Shown one piece after another: positions 1-8,777 of a DNA stretch of 34,387 nucleotides. The stretch's first letter is position 1. The number at the start of each line of letters is the position of its first letter. The stretch is from NCBI GenBank assembly GCA_004213565.1, contig SHBB01000014.1, forward strand, positions 1 to 34,387. Reading direction: 5' to 3'. Made by a program: the position numbers and the translations under genes. Under the pieces are notes generated by a model. It did no database searches, was not told the origin of the DNA, and saw only the letters and a list, made by a program, of their open reading frames with translations. This DNA comes from Sandaracinaceae bacterium. GTDB lineage: Bacteria; Myxococcota_A; Polyangia; Polyangiales; Sandaracinaceae.

Positions 1-1649
1 TGGACGCGACGATCGGAGATCCCCGCGACGGCGGCGCCTCGGACGCAGCGGACGCGGCGAACCCGCGGGACGCGCACGTCGACGCGGGCCGATGCCTCGA
101 GGTCACGTCGGTCGAGGCCTTCCGGCTCGACGTCGATGACGACACCGGCATGCGGATCCGGGCGCGCTTCTCGCCCGAGGTCGAGGGCGAGCCCTGGGAT
201 CTGTACGTCTGGTTCCAGCGCTTCGGCGACTCGACGTTCGACGGTGAGGTGGCGCTCGGCGTCGAGCCGAACGACAACTTCCCTGACTGCCCACATTGCG
301 TCATCGCGCTGAAGGGCTTCGACCTGACGCGAGGCTTCTTCGCGCGGTCCGGCACGATGGAGCTCCACGGCACCCCCTTCGACGGCCGGGTGAGCCTGAC
401 GCTGCGCGACGTGGTGCTCGCGGAGGTCACGATCGGCCCGAGCGACGACCCGATCCCGTCCCTCCGCTCGACCTGGGTCGAGGACGGCGGCTGCCTCCTC
501 CTGCCGACGGTCACCGTCGAGCAGGCCTTCCCGCCGAGCGACTGGAGGTGCTCCCCCGATCTCTACGGCGAGGGCGAGGGCTGCGACTGCGACTGCGGCG
601 CGTGGGACCCGGACTGCTCCGCGTGCGACCCCTTCGCCGATCCGAGCTGCGATCCCACGGTCGTCGCGCCGACGCGCCGATGCGCGACGGGCGAGGTCTG
701 CAGCCTCGACGCGAGCTGCGTGGCGTCCTGCGAGACGACGCCGTGCCGGAGCGGCGCCTGCGCGTATTGGATCGACGGGCAGCGCATCTGCGTGCAGGGC
801 GCGGAGTGGCTCGACGCCGCCGTCGTCGGCGAGGACTGCCGGCAGACGGGCAGGCTCCACTACTGCGACGTGCTGGACGGAGTCGCGCGCGGCGTCTGCG
901 CGTGGTGGGACTCGCGCCTCGACGGGCCAGCCGCCCCGCTCCGATGCTGGGCCGCGTGCGAGCGGGACGCGGAGTGTGGCGTCGACGAGACCTGTGTCGG
1001 GTTGTTCACCGCGCCCGAGGCGGACGGCCCGGGGTACTGCCAGCCGCGACAGCCGCCCGACTGGACCTGCGCCCCTTCGGCGTTCGACGACGGCGTGACC
1101 TGCGACTGCGCCTGCGGGACCTGGGACCCGGACTGCGGCGACCCCTACGGCGCGCCCATGACCTCACCCCGCTGCGGCGCGGGCGAGGTGTGCGTGCTCT
1201 CGGACGAGAACCACCCCGCCACCCCGGGCGAGTGCGTGCCTCGCCCGAGCAACGACGCTTGTGACAGCGCGGAGCCCCTGGCCCTGGACGTCGACGTGTC
1301 GGGGACCACCCGAGGTGCCGGGCCGACCTACCTCGCGAGCGCGTGCTTCCCGTTCGGCCGCGAGGGCTTCGACGTGGTCTACGCGCTGTCCCTGACCGCC
1401 GGTCAGCGGCTCCGCGTCGACGCGACCCCGACCGACCCGCGCTTCGACCTCGCGCTCTACCTCGTCGGCCCCGGGGACGCGGCCAGCTGCGACGGGGATC
1501 CGTCCTGCGCCGCGACCGCCGACGCCGCGGGGCGCGGCGGCGCCGAGGCGCTGAGGTTCACTTCGGCCGCGAGCGGCACCTACCACCTCGTGGTCGACTC
1601 CTACGCGCCGCGCTCGAGCGCCTTCGTGCTGCGCGCGACCCTGGAGTAG
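1..1649 (+). CDS. Cys-rich secreted/surface protein, 5' end outside window
   Basis: The reading frame is open from base 3 to the TAG at 1647-1649, so the gene begins upstream; the ATG at 150 is only an internal Met. Two copies of a Cys-rich module are visible, each with a Trp-x-Cys lead, a run of acidic or Gly residues, a CDC-x-CG motif and a WDPDC motif (about bases 540-620 and 1060-1140). Between them are further CxxxxxCxxxC segments that resemble the Cys-rich repeats common in myxobacterial secreted proteins. The last 120 or so residues look like a beta-sandwich pre-peptidase C-terminal (PPC-like) domain, with the 'FDVVYALSL' and 'YHLVVDSY' type strands. The Asp-Ala-rich start fits a linker after a signal or lipoprotein leader that lies outside the window. 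Function unknown; probably extracellular or outer-membrane bound. Confidence 0.75.
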   Translation, partial: DATIGDPRDGGASDAADAANPRDAHVDAGRCLEVTSVEAFRLDVDDDTGMRIRARFSPEVEGEPWDLYVWFQRFGDSTFDGEVALGVEPNDNFPDCPHCVIALKGFDLTRGFFARSGTMELHGTPFDGRVSLTLRDVVLAEVTIGPSDDPIPSLRSTWVEDGGCLLLPTVTVEQAFPPSDWRCSPDLYGEGEGCDCDCGAWDPDCSACDPFADPSCDPTVVAPTRRCATGEVCSLDASCVASCETTPCRSGACAYWIDGQRICVQGAEWLDAAVVGEDCRQTGRLHYCDVLDGVARGVCAWWDSRLDGPAAPLRCWAACERDAECGVDETCVGLFTAPEADGPGYCQPRQPPDWTCAPSAFDDGVTCDCACGTWDPDCGDPYGAPMTSPRCGAGEVCVLSDENHPATPGECVPRPSNDACDSAEPLALDVDVSGTTRGAGPTYLASACFPFGREGFDVVYALSLTAGQRLRVDATPTDPRFDLALYLVGPGDAASCDGDPSCAATADAAGRGGAEALRFTSAASGTYHLVVDSYAPRSSAFVLRATLE

Positions 1650-1779
1650 CCCGCCCCTCAGTGGGGAGCGTCGAACACAGCGCGAGCTCCCACGACTCGG
1701 GGTCGGCAACACTCCCATTCGATTCGACGCATCGCGCGTCCGCTCGGGAACACGCGGCTGGCGGCGATGTCCGACGCGC

Positions 1780-3144
1780 GTGACGAGCGTCGACCTGGAG
1801 CTCTGCTGGGGCGAGGAGCGGCTCGCGTGCTCGAGCCACGCCGTCGACGCGGTCCTCACCCCCGGCGGACCGTTCCCGACCATGCGCCCGCTCGCGCCCG
1901 ACGGCGACGCCTTTGTCCTCTTCGTCCCGCCGCGGGCGCGCGGCTGGCTGCACACCGCCAACGGCTGGCGTGACCTGTCGACCCTGCGGGTGCTGGGCTG
2001 CCTCGCGCCCGACCCGGCGTGCCCGGGCGGCGCGCGGATCCGTCTCCGTCTCCTCCGCGACGCGCGCGGGATGGAGGACGGCGTGGTGCTCGTACGCCGC
2101 GTGGACGCGTGGCTCGAGATCGAGGGCTGGTGGCTGCGGGTGTCGCTCGGCGACGACGTGGCGGCGCCGCCCCGCACCAACCGGCGCGCCCTCGGCCGAG
2201 GGCTGCTCTTCGCGGCCCTCTCCCTCTCCTGCTTCGGCGGGGTGCTGACCGCGTTCGCGTCCGTCGAGCCCCGTCACGCCCAGCTCGATCTGGAGCGGCT
2301 CGCGGCGACGAGGCTGCGGCTGCCTCCCGTCCGGACCTCGCCGGAGGCCCGCGCGACACCGACGCGGGAGACCAAGCACGACGTCGACCCGGCGCCGAAC
2401 GGCGCGCCCCCGTCGGTGGAGCCGCCCATCGCCGCGCCCGCCCTCGAGCGCCGAGATCGTCGCGCGCGCGGTCCCCGTTCGACGCGCGGCGCCCGCGCGG
2501 CCGAGGGCGCGCCGCTCCCCCGTCTGCGCGCCGCGGTCGACTCCTTCGCGACCCTCGGGTCGCCACGTCAACGGCGAAGCGGAGGCGCCTCCGCGCCGCT
2601 CGGCGAGCGAGACTCCTGGCTCGCGCTCGCCACGCTCACCGGCTACGGCGGGCCCGATCGAGAGACGATGCGTGCCTCCGCAGAGCGTGGCCCGTCGTGG
2701 TTCGGGGCCGGCTTCGGCGACGGTCGGCTGCGACCTCGGCCGCGACCGCGGCGCAGCGGCGTGGTGCTCCCGCAGCACCGGCCGATGATGCACTGCGACG
2801 CTCGCTGGCGCGATCAGCGCGGCCGCCCGTCCTGTCACCCCGGCAGCCTGCTGCGTCAGGCGGTCCGCGCGGTCGTGCGCCGGGAGCTCCCCGCGCTGAC
2901 CTTCTGCTACGAGCGCGGCCGCGATCGCGTCCCGTCCCTGAGCGGTCGCCTCGCGGTCTCGTGGCGCCTCACCGACAGCGGCGCGGCAGAGGACGTGCGT
3001 GTCGTCGAGAGCTCTCTCCCCGACGACCTCGTCACCGCCTGCGTGCTGAGCGCCATCCGCGGCTGGCGTTTCCCGAGCGGTCACGGCGGCGCGCGCGTCC
3101 ACTACCCGTTCGTGTTCCGCGTCCGCACGCGGACCGCGCGCTGA
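1780..3144 (+). CDS. Membrane protein with AgmX/PglI-type C-terminal domain
   Basis: 454 residues from a GTG start. The first 145 or so residues form a soluble, probably cytoplasmic domain. One membrane segment follows (about residues 147-168, GLLFAALSLSCFGGVLTAF), then a long low-complexity Arg/Ala/Pro region. The C-terminal 100 residues carry the pattern of the AgmX/PglI C-terminal domain, a TonB-C-like fold: a CYE motif, a G-rich beta strand, a second conserved Cys in 'VTACVLSAIRGW', then 'FP' and a closing 'YPFVF'. Proteins with this domain in myxobacteria are linked to gliding motility or envelope-spanning machines, but most members are uncharacterised. The stop codon abuts the stop of the converging gene downstream (TGATCA shared at 3142-3147). 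Role in this organism not known. Confidence 0.75.
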   Translation: MTSVDLELCWGEERLACSSHAVDAVLTPGGPFPTMRPLAPDGDAFVLFVPPRARGWLHTANGWRDLSTLRVLGCLAPDPACPGGARIRLRLLRDARGMEDGVVLVRRVDAWLEIEGWWLRVSLGDDVAAPPRTNRRALGRGLLFAALSLSCFGGVLTAFASVEPRHAQLDLERLAATRLRLPPVRTSPEARATPTRETKHDVDPAPNGAPPSVEPPIAAPALERRDRRARGPRSTRGARAAEGAPLPRLRAAVDSFATLGSPRQRRSGGASAPLGERDSWLALATLTGYGGPDRETMRASAERGPSWFGAGFGDGRLRPRPRPRRSGVVLPQHRPMMHCDARWRDQRGRPSCHPGSLLRQAVRAVVRRELPALTFCYERGRDRVPSLSGRLAVSWRLTDSGAAEDVRVVESSLPDDLVTACVLSAIRGWRFPSGHGGARVHYPFVFRVRTRTAR

Positions 3145-4137
3145 TCAGCGACGGCGACGAAGGCAGGCGCCGAGCGCCAGCGCGAGGAGAGGCAGCGCCC
3201 ACGCCGCCGGGCGGGTCGGCGACACGCTGCAGCCGCCGCTCGCCGGGAGCGGCTCGCCCGCGGGGTGACAGGCGCCCTGGGGACCGATGAGCCCGCTCGG
3301 GCAGTCGTCGCGCGGGTCGTAGGGCTCGGGCGCGGCGCCGCAGAGGAGCTCGACCGTGATCGGGTTGGACTCCACGACGACGTCGGTGCCCGGGATGGAC
3401 GCGCGCAGCACGACGGTGTGCACGCCCTCGCCGACGCCCTCGCTCACCGCGCCTTCGGGCACCTCGCCACAGGCCGCGTAGACGCGGTCGGTGGCCGGAC
3501 CCCACCACGAGTGTCGTTCGTCGTACTGCACGTCGCTCGGCACCGTGTAGGCCCCGCCGCCGGCGTTGATCGTGCCCCGCGGCGCGTACCGCTCACCGTC
3601 CACGAACGTCTCCCAGATGACCGCGTCGTGCCAGCCCTCGAGCTCCGCGCCCGGCTCGACCCACACGTCGGCATACGCCGCGTCGACACCCGAATAGCAA
3701 GACCCGTCGTACGCGGGGATGGGCATCGAGGCTCGACCCGTCTCGATCACCCGACCGAGCCCCAGCGCCTCCGGGAGCGGGGCCTCCGGGCCGACCACGA
3801 AGTCGACCTCCTGCGTGACACACGCGCGGACCGCGCGGACCTGGTAGCTCGCTCCCTCGACGAAGCCCGCCGCCGGCACGAGCAGCTCGCCTTCGAGCCG
3901 CGCCTCCTGCTCGACCAGCTCCCCCTCGACCTCCAGCCAGAGCTCGAGCTCGGGCGCCGCGTCGACCACGCGCGACAGATCGACCCACACGCCGGGTGTG
4001 TTGGCGGGGAGGGACGCGCCCGCCTCCAGCCAGATCCGCGGGCCCGGGCAGTACTCGGCGCTGCAGGCGGAGGCGGCGCGCGGTGCGGCGAGACCGACCA
4101 GGCCGACGAGGAGCGAGGCGACGATGCGATGGGTCAT
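3145..4137 (-). CDS. Exported protein with MYXO-CTERM-like sorting tail
   Basis: 330 residues from the ATG at 4137. I chose this over the ATG at 4155 because a GGGGAG ribosome site lies 7 nt in front of it. The N-terminus is a clear signal peptide (MTHRIVASLLVGLVGLAAP..ASA). The middle is beta-rich with scattered Cys. The C-terminus has a Gly-Gly-Cys, a hydrophobic stretch and a final Arg run (GGCSVSP...ACLRRRR), the layout of MYXO-CTERM surface-sorting signals. In that family the Cys is thought to be processed and lipid-modified for surface display. It is transcribed toward the AgmX-type gene and the two stops touch. No enzymatic motif seen. Confidence 0.8.
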   Translation of the reverse strand: MTHRIVASLLVGLVGLAAPRAASACSAEYCPGPRIWLEAGASLPANTPGVWVDLSRVVDAAPELELWLEVEGELVEQEARLEGELLVPAAGFVEGASYQVRAVRACVTQEVDFVVGPEAPLPEALGLGRVIETGRASMPIPAYDGSCYSGVDAAYADVWVEPGAELEGWHDAVIWETFVDGERYAPRGTINAGGGAYTVPSDVQYDERHSWWGPATDRVYAACGEVPEGAVSEGVGEGVHTVVLRASIPGTDVVVESNPITVELLCGAAPEPYDPRDDCPSGLIGPQGACHPAGEPLPASGGCSVSPTRPAAWALPLLALALGACLRRRR

Positions 4138-4198
4138 GGGCGCTCCCCTTCGCATGTGTCATGCCATGCCTGTACGCTGAAATCATTGCTGAAAGCGT

Positions 4199-4229
4199 GT
4201 GCCGACATGGGCCACGGACACGTCGGCAC
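4199..4229 (-). terminator. Hairpin just after the stop of the M91/OmpA operon
   Basis: A perfect 8-bp inverted repeat (GTGCCGAC / GTCGGCAC, 15-nt loop) starts directly after the TGA of the small membrane-protein gene at 4230. On the minus strand it is followed by a weak CGCTTT tract. The position fits an intrinsic terminator, though the U-tract is poor. It could also act on the next gene as an operator. Confidence 0.5.
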
Positions 4230-4562
4230 TCACCTTCGTGCGACGCGGAGCGCGGCCCACGTGAGCGCGATCCAGAGGGCGATCGCGCCCAGCGGCCAGG
4301 CGAGGGCCAGCCCGTCGAGCAGGCCTTCCCTCGCCGGGACGGGGCGGCTGATCTCGACGCCGATCGCGAGCGCCACCGAGAGCGAGAGCACGAGGCCGGG
4401 CGCGCCGGCCGCGAGCAGCGCCGCGCGCACGGGACGAGGGCCCTGACGCAGCGCGAGCCCGACCGCCAGCGGCTGAACGACCAGACCGACGCACGCCACC
4501 GCCGCCGTCGCGAGCGCGGCGACGAAGAGCCCGAGCCCCGCGGGCATCCCGACCGCCGACAT
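4230..4562 (-). CDS. Small four-helix membrane protein
   Basis: 110 residues, ATG at 4562, 29 nt downstream of the OmpA-like gene on the same strand. Nearly the whole protein is hydrophobic, with about four membrane segments and short Arg/Pro-containing loops, ending in VARR. No family recognised. The close spacing and the hairpin just after its stop suggest it is the last gene of the three-gene operon that begins with the M91 protease. No strong ribosome site is visible before the start, so the exact N-terminus is uncertain. Confidence 0.6.
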   Translation of the reverse strand: MSAVGMPAGLGLFVAALATAAVACVGLVVQPLAVGLALRQGPRPVRAALLAAGAPGLVLSLSVALAIGVEISRPVPAREGLLDGLALAWPLGAIALWIALTWAALRVARR

Positions 4563-4591
4563 CGGCGGAGCATATCCGAAGCCGCGCTCGT

Positions 4592-5128
4592 TCAGCGCTC
4601 TGCTTCGGTGCCCCGCGCCCACGTGACGACGGGCACGGGCGGCTCGCAGGAGAACATCGAGATGTGGACCGCGCGCTCGGGATCGGGCGCGCTGGACCGA
4701 CAGTCCGGGAAGCAGCTCGAGCCGACGTACCCGCTCGGTCGGAGCGAGATGTCGCGGGGCGGCACCCCGTGAGCCACGAGGTAGGCCGCGACCGCCTTGG
4801 CGCGCTCGAGCCGGAACGCGTCCGAGCCATGCGTCTCGCACATGTGCGTGCCGCCCCACAGCAGGTACCGCGCGTGAGGGCCCTCGGATTCGCTGCGCCG
4901 CTGGAAGGCGAGGACGCCCGCGAGGGTAGCGGAGTTGTCCGCGTAGGTCTCGACGAGCGTCGCCGAGTCGGGCTCGAAGTGGATGTTCTGGAACGGGTCG
5001 ATCCATCCGCACCGGCGGGGCGCTTCCTCGACGACCACCACCCGTGACGCCGGGGTTGCGGTGGCGAGCGGCGCCGCGGCCGCGCAGCCCGCCAGGAGGA
5101 GCGCGGAGGCGGCGAGAGCGGACTTCAC
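4592..5128 (-). CDS. OmpA-like lipoprotein
   Basis: 178 residues from a GTG at 5128 that overlaps the stop of the upstream M91 gene by 4 nt (GTGA). The leader ends in LLAGC, a lipobox with Cys15. The mature part resembles an OmpA/MotB-type peptidoglycan-binding domain. It has a beta strand 'NIHFEPDSATL', an 'L..VLAFQRR' helix, a 'GGTHMCETHGSD..RLERAKAVAAYLVAHGV' type helix-loop in which the usual 'G.TD..G...YN..LS..RA..V...L' pattern is partly altered, and 'ISLRPSGYVGSSC'. Probably a lipoprotein that contacts the cell wall. Four Cys near the C-terminal half are unusual for the family. Confidence 0.75.
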   Translation of the reverse strand: MKSALAASALLLAGCAAAAPLATATPASRVVVVEEAPRRCGWIDPFQNIHFEPDSATLVETYADNSATLAGVLAFQRRSESEGPHARYLLWGGTHMCETHGSDAFRLERAKAVAAYLVAHGVPPRDISLRPSGYVGSSCFPDCRSSAPDPERAVHISMFSCEPPVPVVTWARGTEAER

Positions 5129-5916
5129 CGCGCGCTCCGGAGCGGCGAGCGGTGGACGTGCAGTTCGCGGAACGGGTTGTAGCGGCAGACGTGGGCAGGG
5201 ATGCGCTCCAGCTCGGATGCGAGACCGGGAGCACGCAATCGAAAATGTCGCACCGTCTCCGCCTCGAGCTCCCCGATCGGGGTGCCGGTGTTACGCGAGG
5301 TCGGTGTCGCGCCGTAGGCGATCGCTCCCCCGTCGATGTACTCCCTGCGAAGCAAGTAGCGGGACTCGTCGCGGTACATGTTCTCGATCACCACCGCGCG
5401 GCCCTCCTCGAGGGACGGCGCGTGGAAGCGCGCCGCGACCGCGTCGACCCGCGCCGGGCGGAAGCCGCCATGGGTGATCGAGATCGCGTGCACCAGCTCG
5501 TGCACCAGCGACACGTCAGGCACCCTCAGGAGCCCTGTCGCGTCGTGGTGTGGGGGCGCGGCCGGGTTCAGCCAGACGAGCGCCCGGCAGCCTTGCCCCG
5601 CCGCCTCGGCCAGGGCCGCCTGCCGATGACCCGGGCGGCGTTCATCGGTGTGGTGATCCGGTTCGCTCTCAGGCGTGTGGTTGCGGTAGTAGATCGTGGT
5701 TCGCCGCCGCGGGTGCCGGATGAGCGCGCGGCCGACCGCCGAGCTCGCCACCCGCCGCAGCACGCGGGCGAGCGGCGCCGGCCAGCCCGGCAGCGGCTCG
5801 GGGTGCATGTTCTCCGCGATCGGCATCGTCGCGGCGAACCGCGTCGAGGGCTGCACGCAGGTGTCCCAGTACTGGAGATGCCGCGAGCCGGGAACGGCGA
5901 TGCGCCGAGCCGTCAC
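5125..5916 (-). CDS. NleD-like (M91 family) zinc metallopeptidase
   Basis: 263 residues if the GTG at 5916 is the start; the frame remains open up to a TTG at 6009. The zinc motif HELVHA (H139, E140, H143) is followed about 35 residues later by ENMYRDE and an R..Y pair. This is the pattern of peptidase family M91, whose founder NleD is an injected bacterial effector that cuts host JNK/p38 kinases. Many family members are found in environmental bacteria, where the target is unknown. No signal peptide is visible. The first gene of a three-gene unit, overlapping the OmpA-like lipoprotein gene by GTGA. I prefer the later start because the region before it belongs to a 54-bp repeat that recurs in non-coding DNA at 6762. 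Confidence 0.7.
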   Translation of the reverse strand: MTARRIAVPGSRHLQYWDTCVQPSTRFAATMPIAENMHPEPLPGWPAPLARVLRRVASSAVGRALIRHPRRRTTIYYRNHTPESEPDHHTDERRPGHRQAALAEAAGQGCRALVWLNPAAPPHHDATGLLRVPDVSLVHELVHAISITHGGFRPARVDAVAARFHAPSLEEGRAVVIENMYRDESRYLLRREYIDGGAIAYGATPTSRNTGTPIGELEAETVRHFRLRAPGLASELERIPAHVCRYNPFRELHVHRSPLRSAR

Positions 5917-5962
5917 CAGCGCAGAATAGTGGGAAGCGCGACGCCACTCAATGTCGGCTTGG
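5909..5962. repeat. 54-bp imperfect direct repeat, copy A
   Basis: Matches 6762-6815 with 7 differences in 54 positions. This copy covers the predicted start region of the M91 protease gene. Read on the minus strand it ends with the GTGACGGC that holds the chosen start codon. Confidence 0.8.
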
Positions 5963-6161
5963 GTCTCTCCTTCGGCCCCGGAGGCTTCGCAGAATGTGTA
6001 TTCTGACAACGCCAGACAGGGCGTTCATGCGTCCCATCCTCCGGGAGACTTCGAGTACGTGGAGTGAGCCAGGCGACCGCGTCGAGGTCTCCGCTTGCCC
6101 CGCTCTGAAGAATGATTGGTAGCCCCCGCATGCGCGCCGTGTTGAAGATGCTGAGTCAGAA

Positions 6162-6737
6162 GTGACGAGATCGTTGGGAGCGCACCCACTCCTGGCATTC
6201 CTGCTCGTCCTCTTCGGGTGTGGGGGCGGCGATCGTCCGTCTCCACGATCGAGCCCGTCCGTGCGCGCGTCGCCGACCTTTGTGGACACGCGGGAGCCGA
6301 GCTGCCCGGGCGGGATCCCTGCGCGGCGGCCCGACGACCTGGCCATCGAGCTCGAGCGAGAGGGCGAGCGCTGGCTCATCGTGGGCGAGGCGAGCGCTTG
6401 CGCGCCCGACGTGATGGATACGATGACGCCGCCGCTCGGGTGGGACCACGCCGCGCGCCGCTGCGCGACGGTGCCGACCGCGTCGCTCGACCGCCTCTAT
6501 CGAGAGCTAGTGGAGGCGCGCGTCGATCGCATCCGGATCCGCCGGCCCGACCCGCTGCCGAGCGGGCGCGCGTTCGCGCTGCGATGGACGTCCGCGTCAT
6601 GCCGGGTCGGCGCGGTCGCCCGTGTCACGCAGATCCACCCCGACGACCGGGCACTGTTCGAGTCGGCCATGACGGCGATCGAGGCCATCCTCGCGTCGCG
6701 CCGCGAGGCGGCGACCGACGGGAACGACGCGCCCTGA
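6162..6737 (+). CDS. Lipoprotein of unknown function
   Basis: 191 residues from a GTG. The leader LLAFLLVLFGC is a lipoprotein signal with the lipobox Cys at residue 20, followed by a Ser/Pro/Arg linker. The rest has three Cys and no motif I recognise. It lies between the two copies of the 54-bp repeat and is divergent from the M91 operon, so both may use the 150-bp gap at 6010-6161. Confidence 0.65.
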   Translation: MTRSLGAHPLLAFLLVLFGCGGGDRPSPRSSPSVRASPTFVDTREPSCPGGIPARRPDDLAIELEREGERWLIVGEASACAPDVMDTMTPPLGWDHAARRCATVPTASLDRLYRELVEARVDRIRIRRPDPLPSGRAFALRWTSASCRVGAVARVTQIHPDDRALFESAMTAIEAILASRREAATDGNDAP

Positions 6738-6761
6738 CGGCGAGGCGCCCCGAGCGCATGG

Positions 6762-6815
6762 GCCGTCACCAGCGCAGAATGGTAGGAAGCGCCACGCCAT
6801 TCGGTGTCAGCTTGG
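6762..6815. repeat. 54-bp imperfect direct repeat, copy B
   Basis: Second copy of the element at 5909-5962, same orientation, 853 bp downstream. It falls in non-coding DNA 25 bp after the lipoprotein gene. Similarity stops sharply after GCTTGG. Confidence 0.8.
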
Positions 6816-6923
6816 CTATCTATATGTGCGCGCGGGCCGAACTCCTCGCGTGTCGTCGAGCGAAGCGGGACCTCCGCCGTGGGCGTCCGTCGTGAGGCGC
6901 GCCTTCACACGTGTGAACGCCGG

Positions 6924-7340
6924 TCACCAGAAGTGACCGCTCAACACGAGCTGCCCACCGCCCGGAGCGGGGGCCCAGGCGAGGCCGAGCGGCGCGCTGC
7001 CGTCGTCGTCGTCGCGGAGCGTCAGGCTCAGGATCCCGATGACCGACGTGATGGCGCCGAACCCGACCCCGGCGAGCCCGAAGCCGAGCCACGCGTCGCG
7101 TGGGTTCAGCGCCGCGAGCGTGGCGCCGCCGCTCATCGCGAGCACGCCGAGCACGATGTTCGCGACCGCTTCCTCGGGCTCGAGCCACCGCCCGCGGGCG
7201 AGGAACGCCGCGTCGTACGCGAGGACGAGGCCCGTGGCGATGGTGATGGCGCCGACGCCGATCCCGAGCCCCACGAGCTCGCCGGCGTCGTTCACCTCCG
7301 AGAGCCTCGCCGCGGGCGGCGTCCGCCTCACGCTCACCAT
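6924..7340 (-). pseudogene. Membrane protein, probably lacking its N-terminus
   Basis: Up to 138 residues with three or four hydrophobic segments (for example VGLGIGVGAITIATGLVLAY and LGFGLAGVGFGAITSVIGIL) and a C-terminus APAPGGGQLVLSGHFW. That layout resembles the C-terminal half of a myxobacterial envelope protein family in which a beta strand follows 'WAP.PGG'. It has no signal peptide and begins in an Arg/Pro segment exactly where a second, opposite-strand fragment begins. I read it as a 5'-truncated gene. A short intact gene cannot be excluded. Confidence 0.45.
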
Positions 7341-7563
7341 CGGGCTCTCGGTCTTGGTCTTCCGCGGGAAGAAGTGGGCGTATCAGATCACGATCGCGCT
7401 GGCGCTGGCGGCCGTCCTCTGGAGCGGCCAGCTGGCGCTCGTCCGGGGGCCGGCGTCGCTCGTCGCGGGCGGCGTCTACGCGGCGGTGCTCCTGCTCTTG
7501 CTGCTCCCGCGCACGCGCGACTACCTGGAGGCGAAGCGCTGGAAGCACCTCGACGCCGACTGA
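7321..7563 (+). pseudogene. C-terminal piece of a small membrane protein
   Basis: The open frame codes for two or three hydrophobic helices (TIGLSVLVFRGKKWAYQITI, VYAAVLLLLLLP) and ends RDYLEAKRWKHLDAD. No credible start codon or ribosome site sits in front of the conserved-looking part. Upstream the same frame is antisense to the fragment at 6924-7340 and does not read as a protein. Probably the 3' remnant of a gene cut at about 7310-7340. Confidence 0.45.
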
Positions 7564-7776
7564 GCCGTTCACCTCGCGATGGGTGGAAGCGCATCTCGAG
7601 GTCGACGGACTCGTCTGGAGGCGCGCAGATGAAATTGCGCGCGACCGTCCGTTGCAGCGCCGCAGTAGCCCCGAAGATCGCTCGCGGACTCGCCGTGGCC
7701 TCGACGGTTCCGTCGCGCGCCACGCAAGTCGCTCCGCGGGGTTGGCATCCCGCGCTCCTCATGTCACTTCGACCTC

Positions 7777-8715
7777 ATGCGTCCCGTGACCGCGCTCGCC
7801 CTCGGAGTCGGGCTCTTCAGCCTCGCGGCGTGCGCGGGCGCGCCGCCTCGATCGGTGCCCGTCGACTTCGGTCAGGGGCCGATCGCGCTCGAAGGGTTCG
7901 CGCCGTGCTCGGACGCCCCGTCGTCCGGGGTGGACCTGAGCTCCGACGATCCGCTCGTGGTGATCGTGCACGGCTGCTTCGCCTCGGGGGCGCAATTTCG
8001 CGTGATGTCGGAGCTGTTCGAGCTGAACGGCCAGCGCACGGTCTGCTTCAACTACGACGATCGACACAGCCTGCGGGCGACGGGCAGGACCCTGCGGCGC
8101 GGGTTGGACACCATTCGCCGTCGAGCGCCGAGCCGGGAGATCACGCTGCTGGGGCACAGCCAGGGCGGGCTGATCTCGCGCGTCGCGCTCTCCGAGGTGG
8201 ATGGATCGGACGAGGAGGGCGGAGACCTCCACCTGGTCACGGTCTCTTCACCCTTCTCGGGCATCGCGGCCGCGGAGCACTGCGGCTTCGTCTGGCTGCA
8301 CGTGCTGTCCTTCGGGATCACGCCCGGGATCTGCCAGGCGATCACGGGTCACAAGTGGACCGAGATCCACCCGTCGGCGCGGCTCTGGCAACAGCCGCGC
8401 CCGCTGCACGCGATGGTCACCAGCCACGTGCAGATCCTCACCGACGAGGTTGGGGCTTGCAGGCGCGTGGACGACGCGGGCGAGTGCGCGGAGGACGACC
8501 TGGTCTTCTCGCTGCGCGAGCAGCGCAACGAAGAGCTCGAAGCCGACGACCGGTTCCGCTCGCGCGTGCTGACGGTGGGGCACTCCGCGGTCACGGGGAG
8601 CGACGGCAGCCTCCCGCGGGCCCTCATCGACGCGCTTCAACGAGAGGGCGTGCTCGAGCGTCCGGCCCCGGAGCGGGCGCTCGCGTTCGAGCGCCTGGTC
8701 CAGCGGATCTTCTGA
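7777..8715 (+). CDS. Lipase-like alpha/beta hydrolase lipoprotein
   Basis: 312 residues, ATG start. The leader ends at LAAC (lipobox Cys19). The oxyanion-side motif VIVHGCF (about 62-68) and the nucleophile elbow GHSQGG (Ser128) match the triacylglycerol lipase/esterase group of alpha/beta hydrolases. A likely catalytic His lies in 'TVGHSAVTG' near residue 270. After the elbow, a 'VTVSSPFSG' strand-loop is typical for lipases acting on lipids. Expected to be anchored in the envelope and to hydrolyse esters; the substrate is unknown. A 210-bp gap before it shows nothing else. Confidence 0.8.
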   Translation: MRPVTALALGVGLFSLAACAGAPPRSVPVDFGQGPIALEGFAPCSDAPSSGVDLSSDDPLVVIVHGCFASGAQFRVMSELFELNGQRTVCFNYDDRHSLRATGRTLRRGLDTIRRRAPSREITLLGHSQGGLISRVALSEVDGSDEEGGDLHLVTVSSPFSGIAAAEHCGFVWLHVLSFGITPGICQAITGHKWTEIHPSARLWQQPRPLHAMVTSHVQILTDEVGACRRVDDAGECAEDDLVFSLREQRNEELEADDRFRSRVLTVGHSAVTGSDGSLPRALIDALQREGVLERPAPERALAFERLVQRIF

Positions 8716-8777
8716 GAAACCGATCCGCGTGAGGAGCGGTCGACGAGCGGCCGGCTCCATGGCATTGACGCTCACCC

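Noticed and set aside
6804-8732. Long plus-strand open frame over the remnants and lipase
   Set aside because: Arg/Ala-rich shadow; the lipase motifs are in a different frame.
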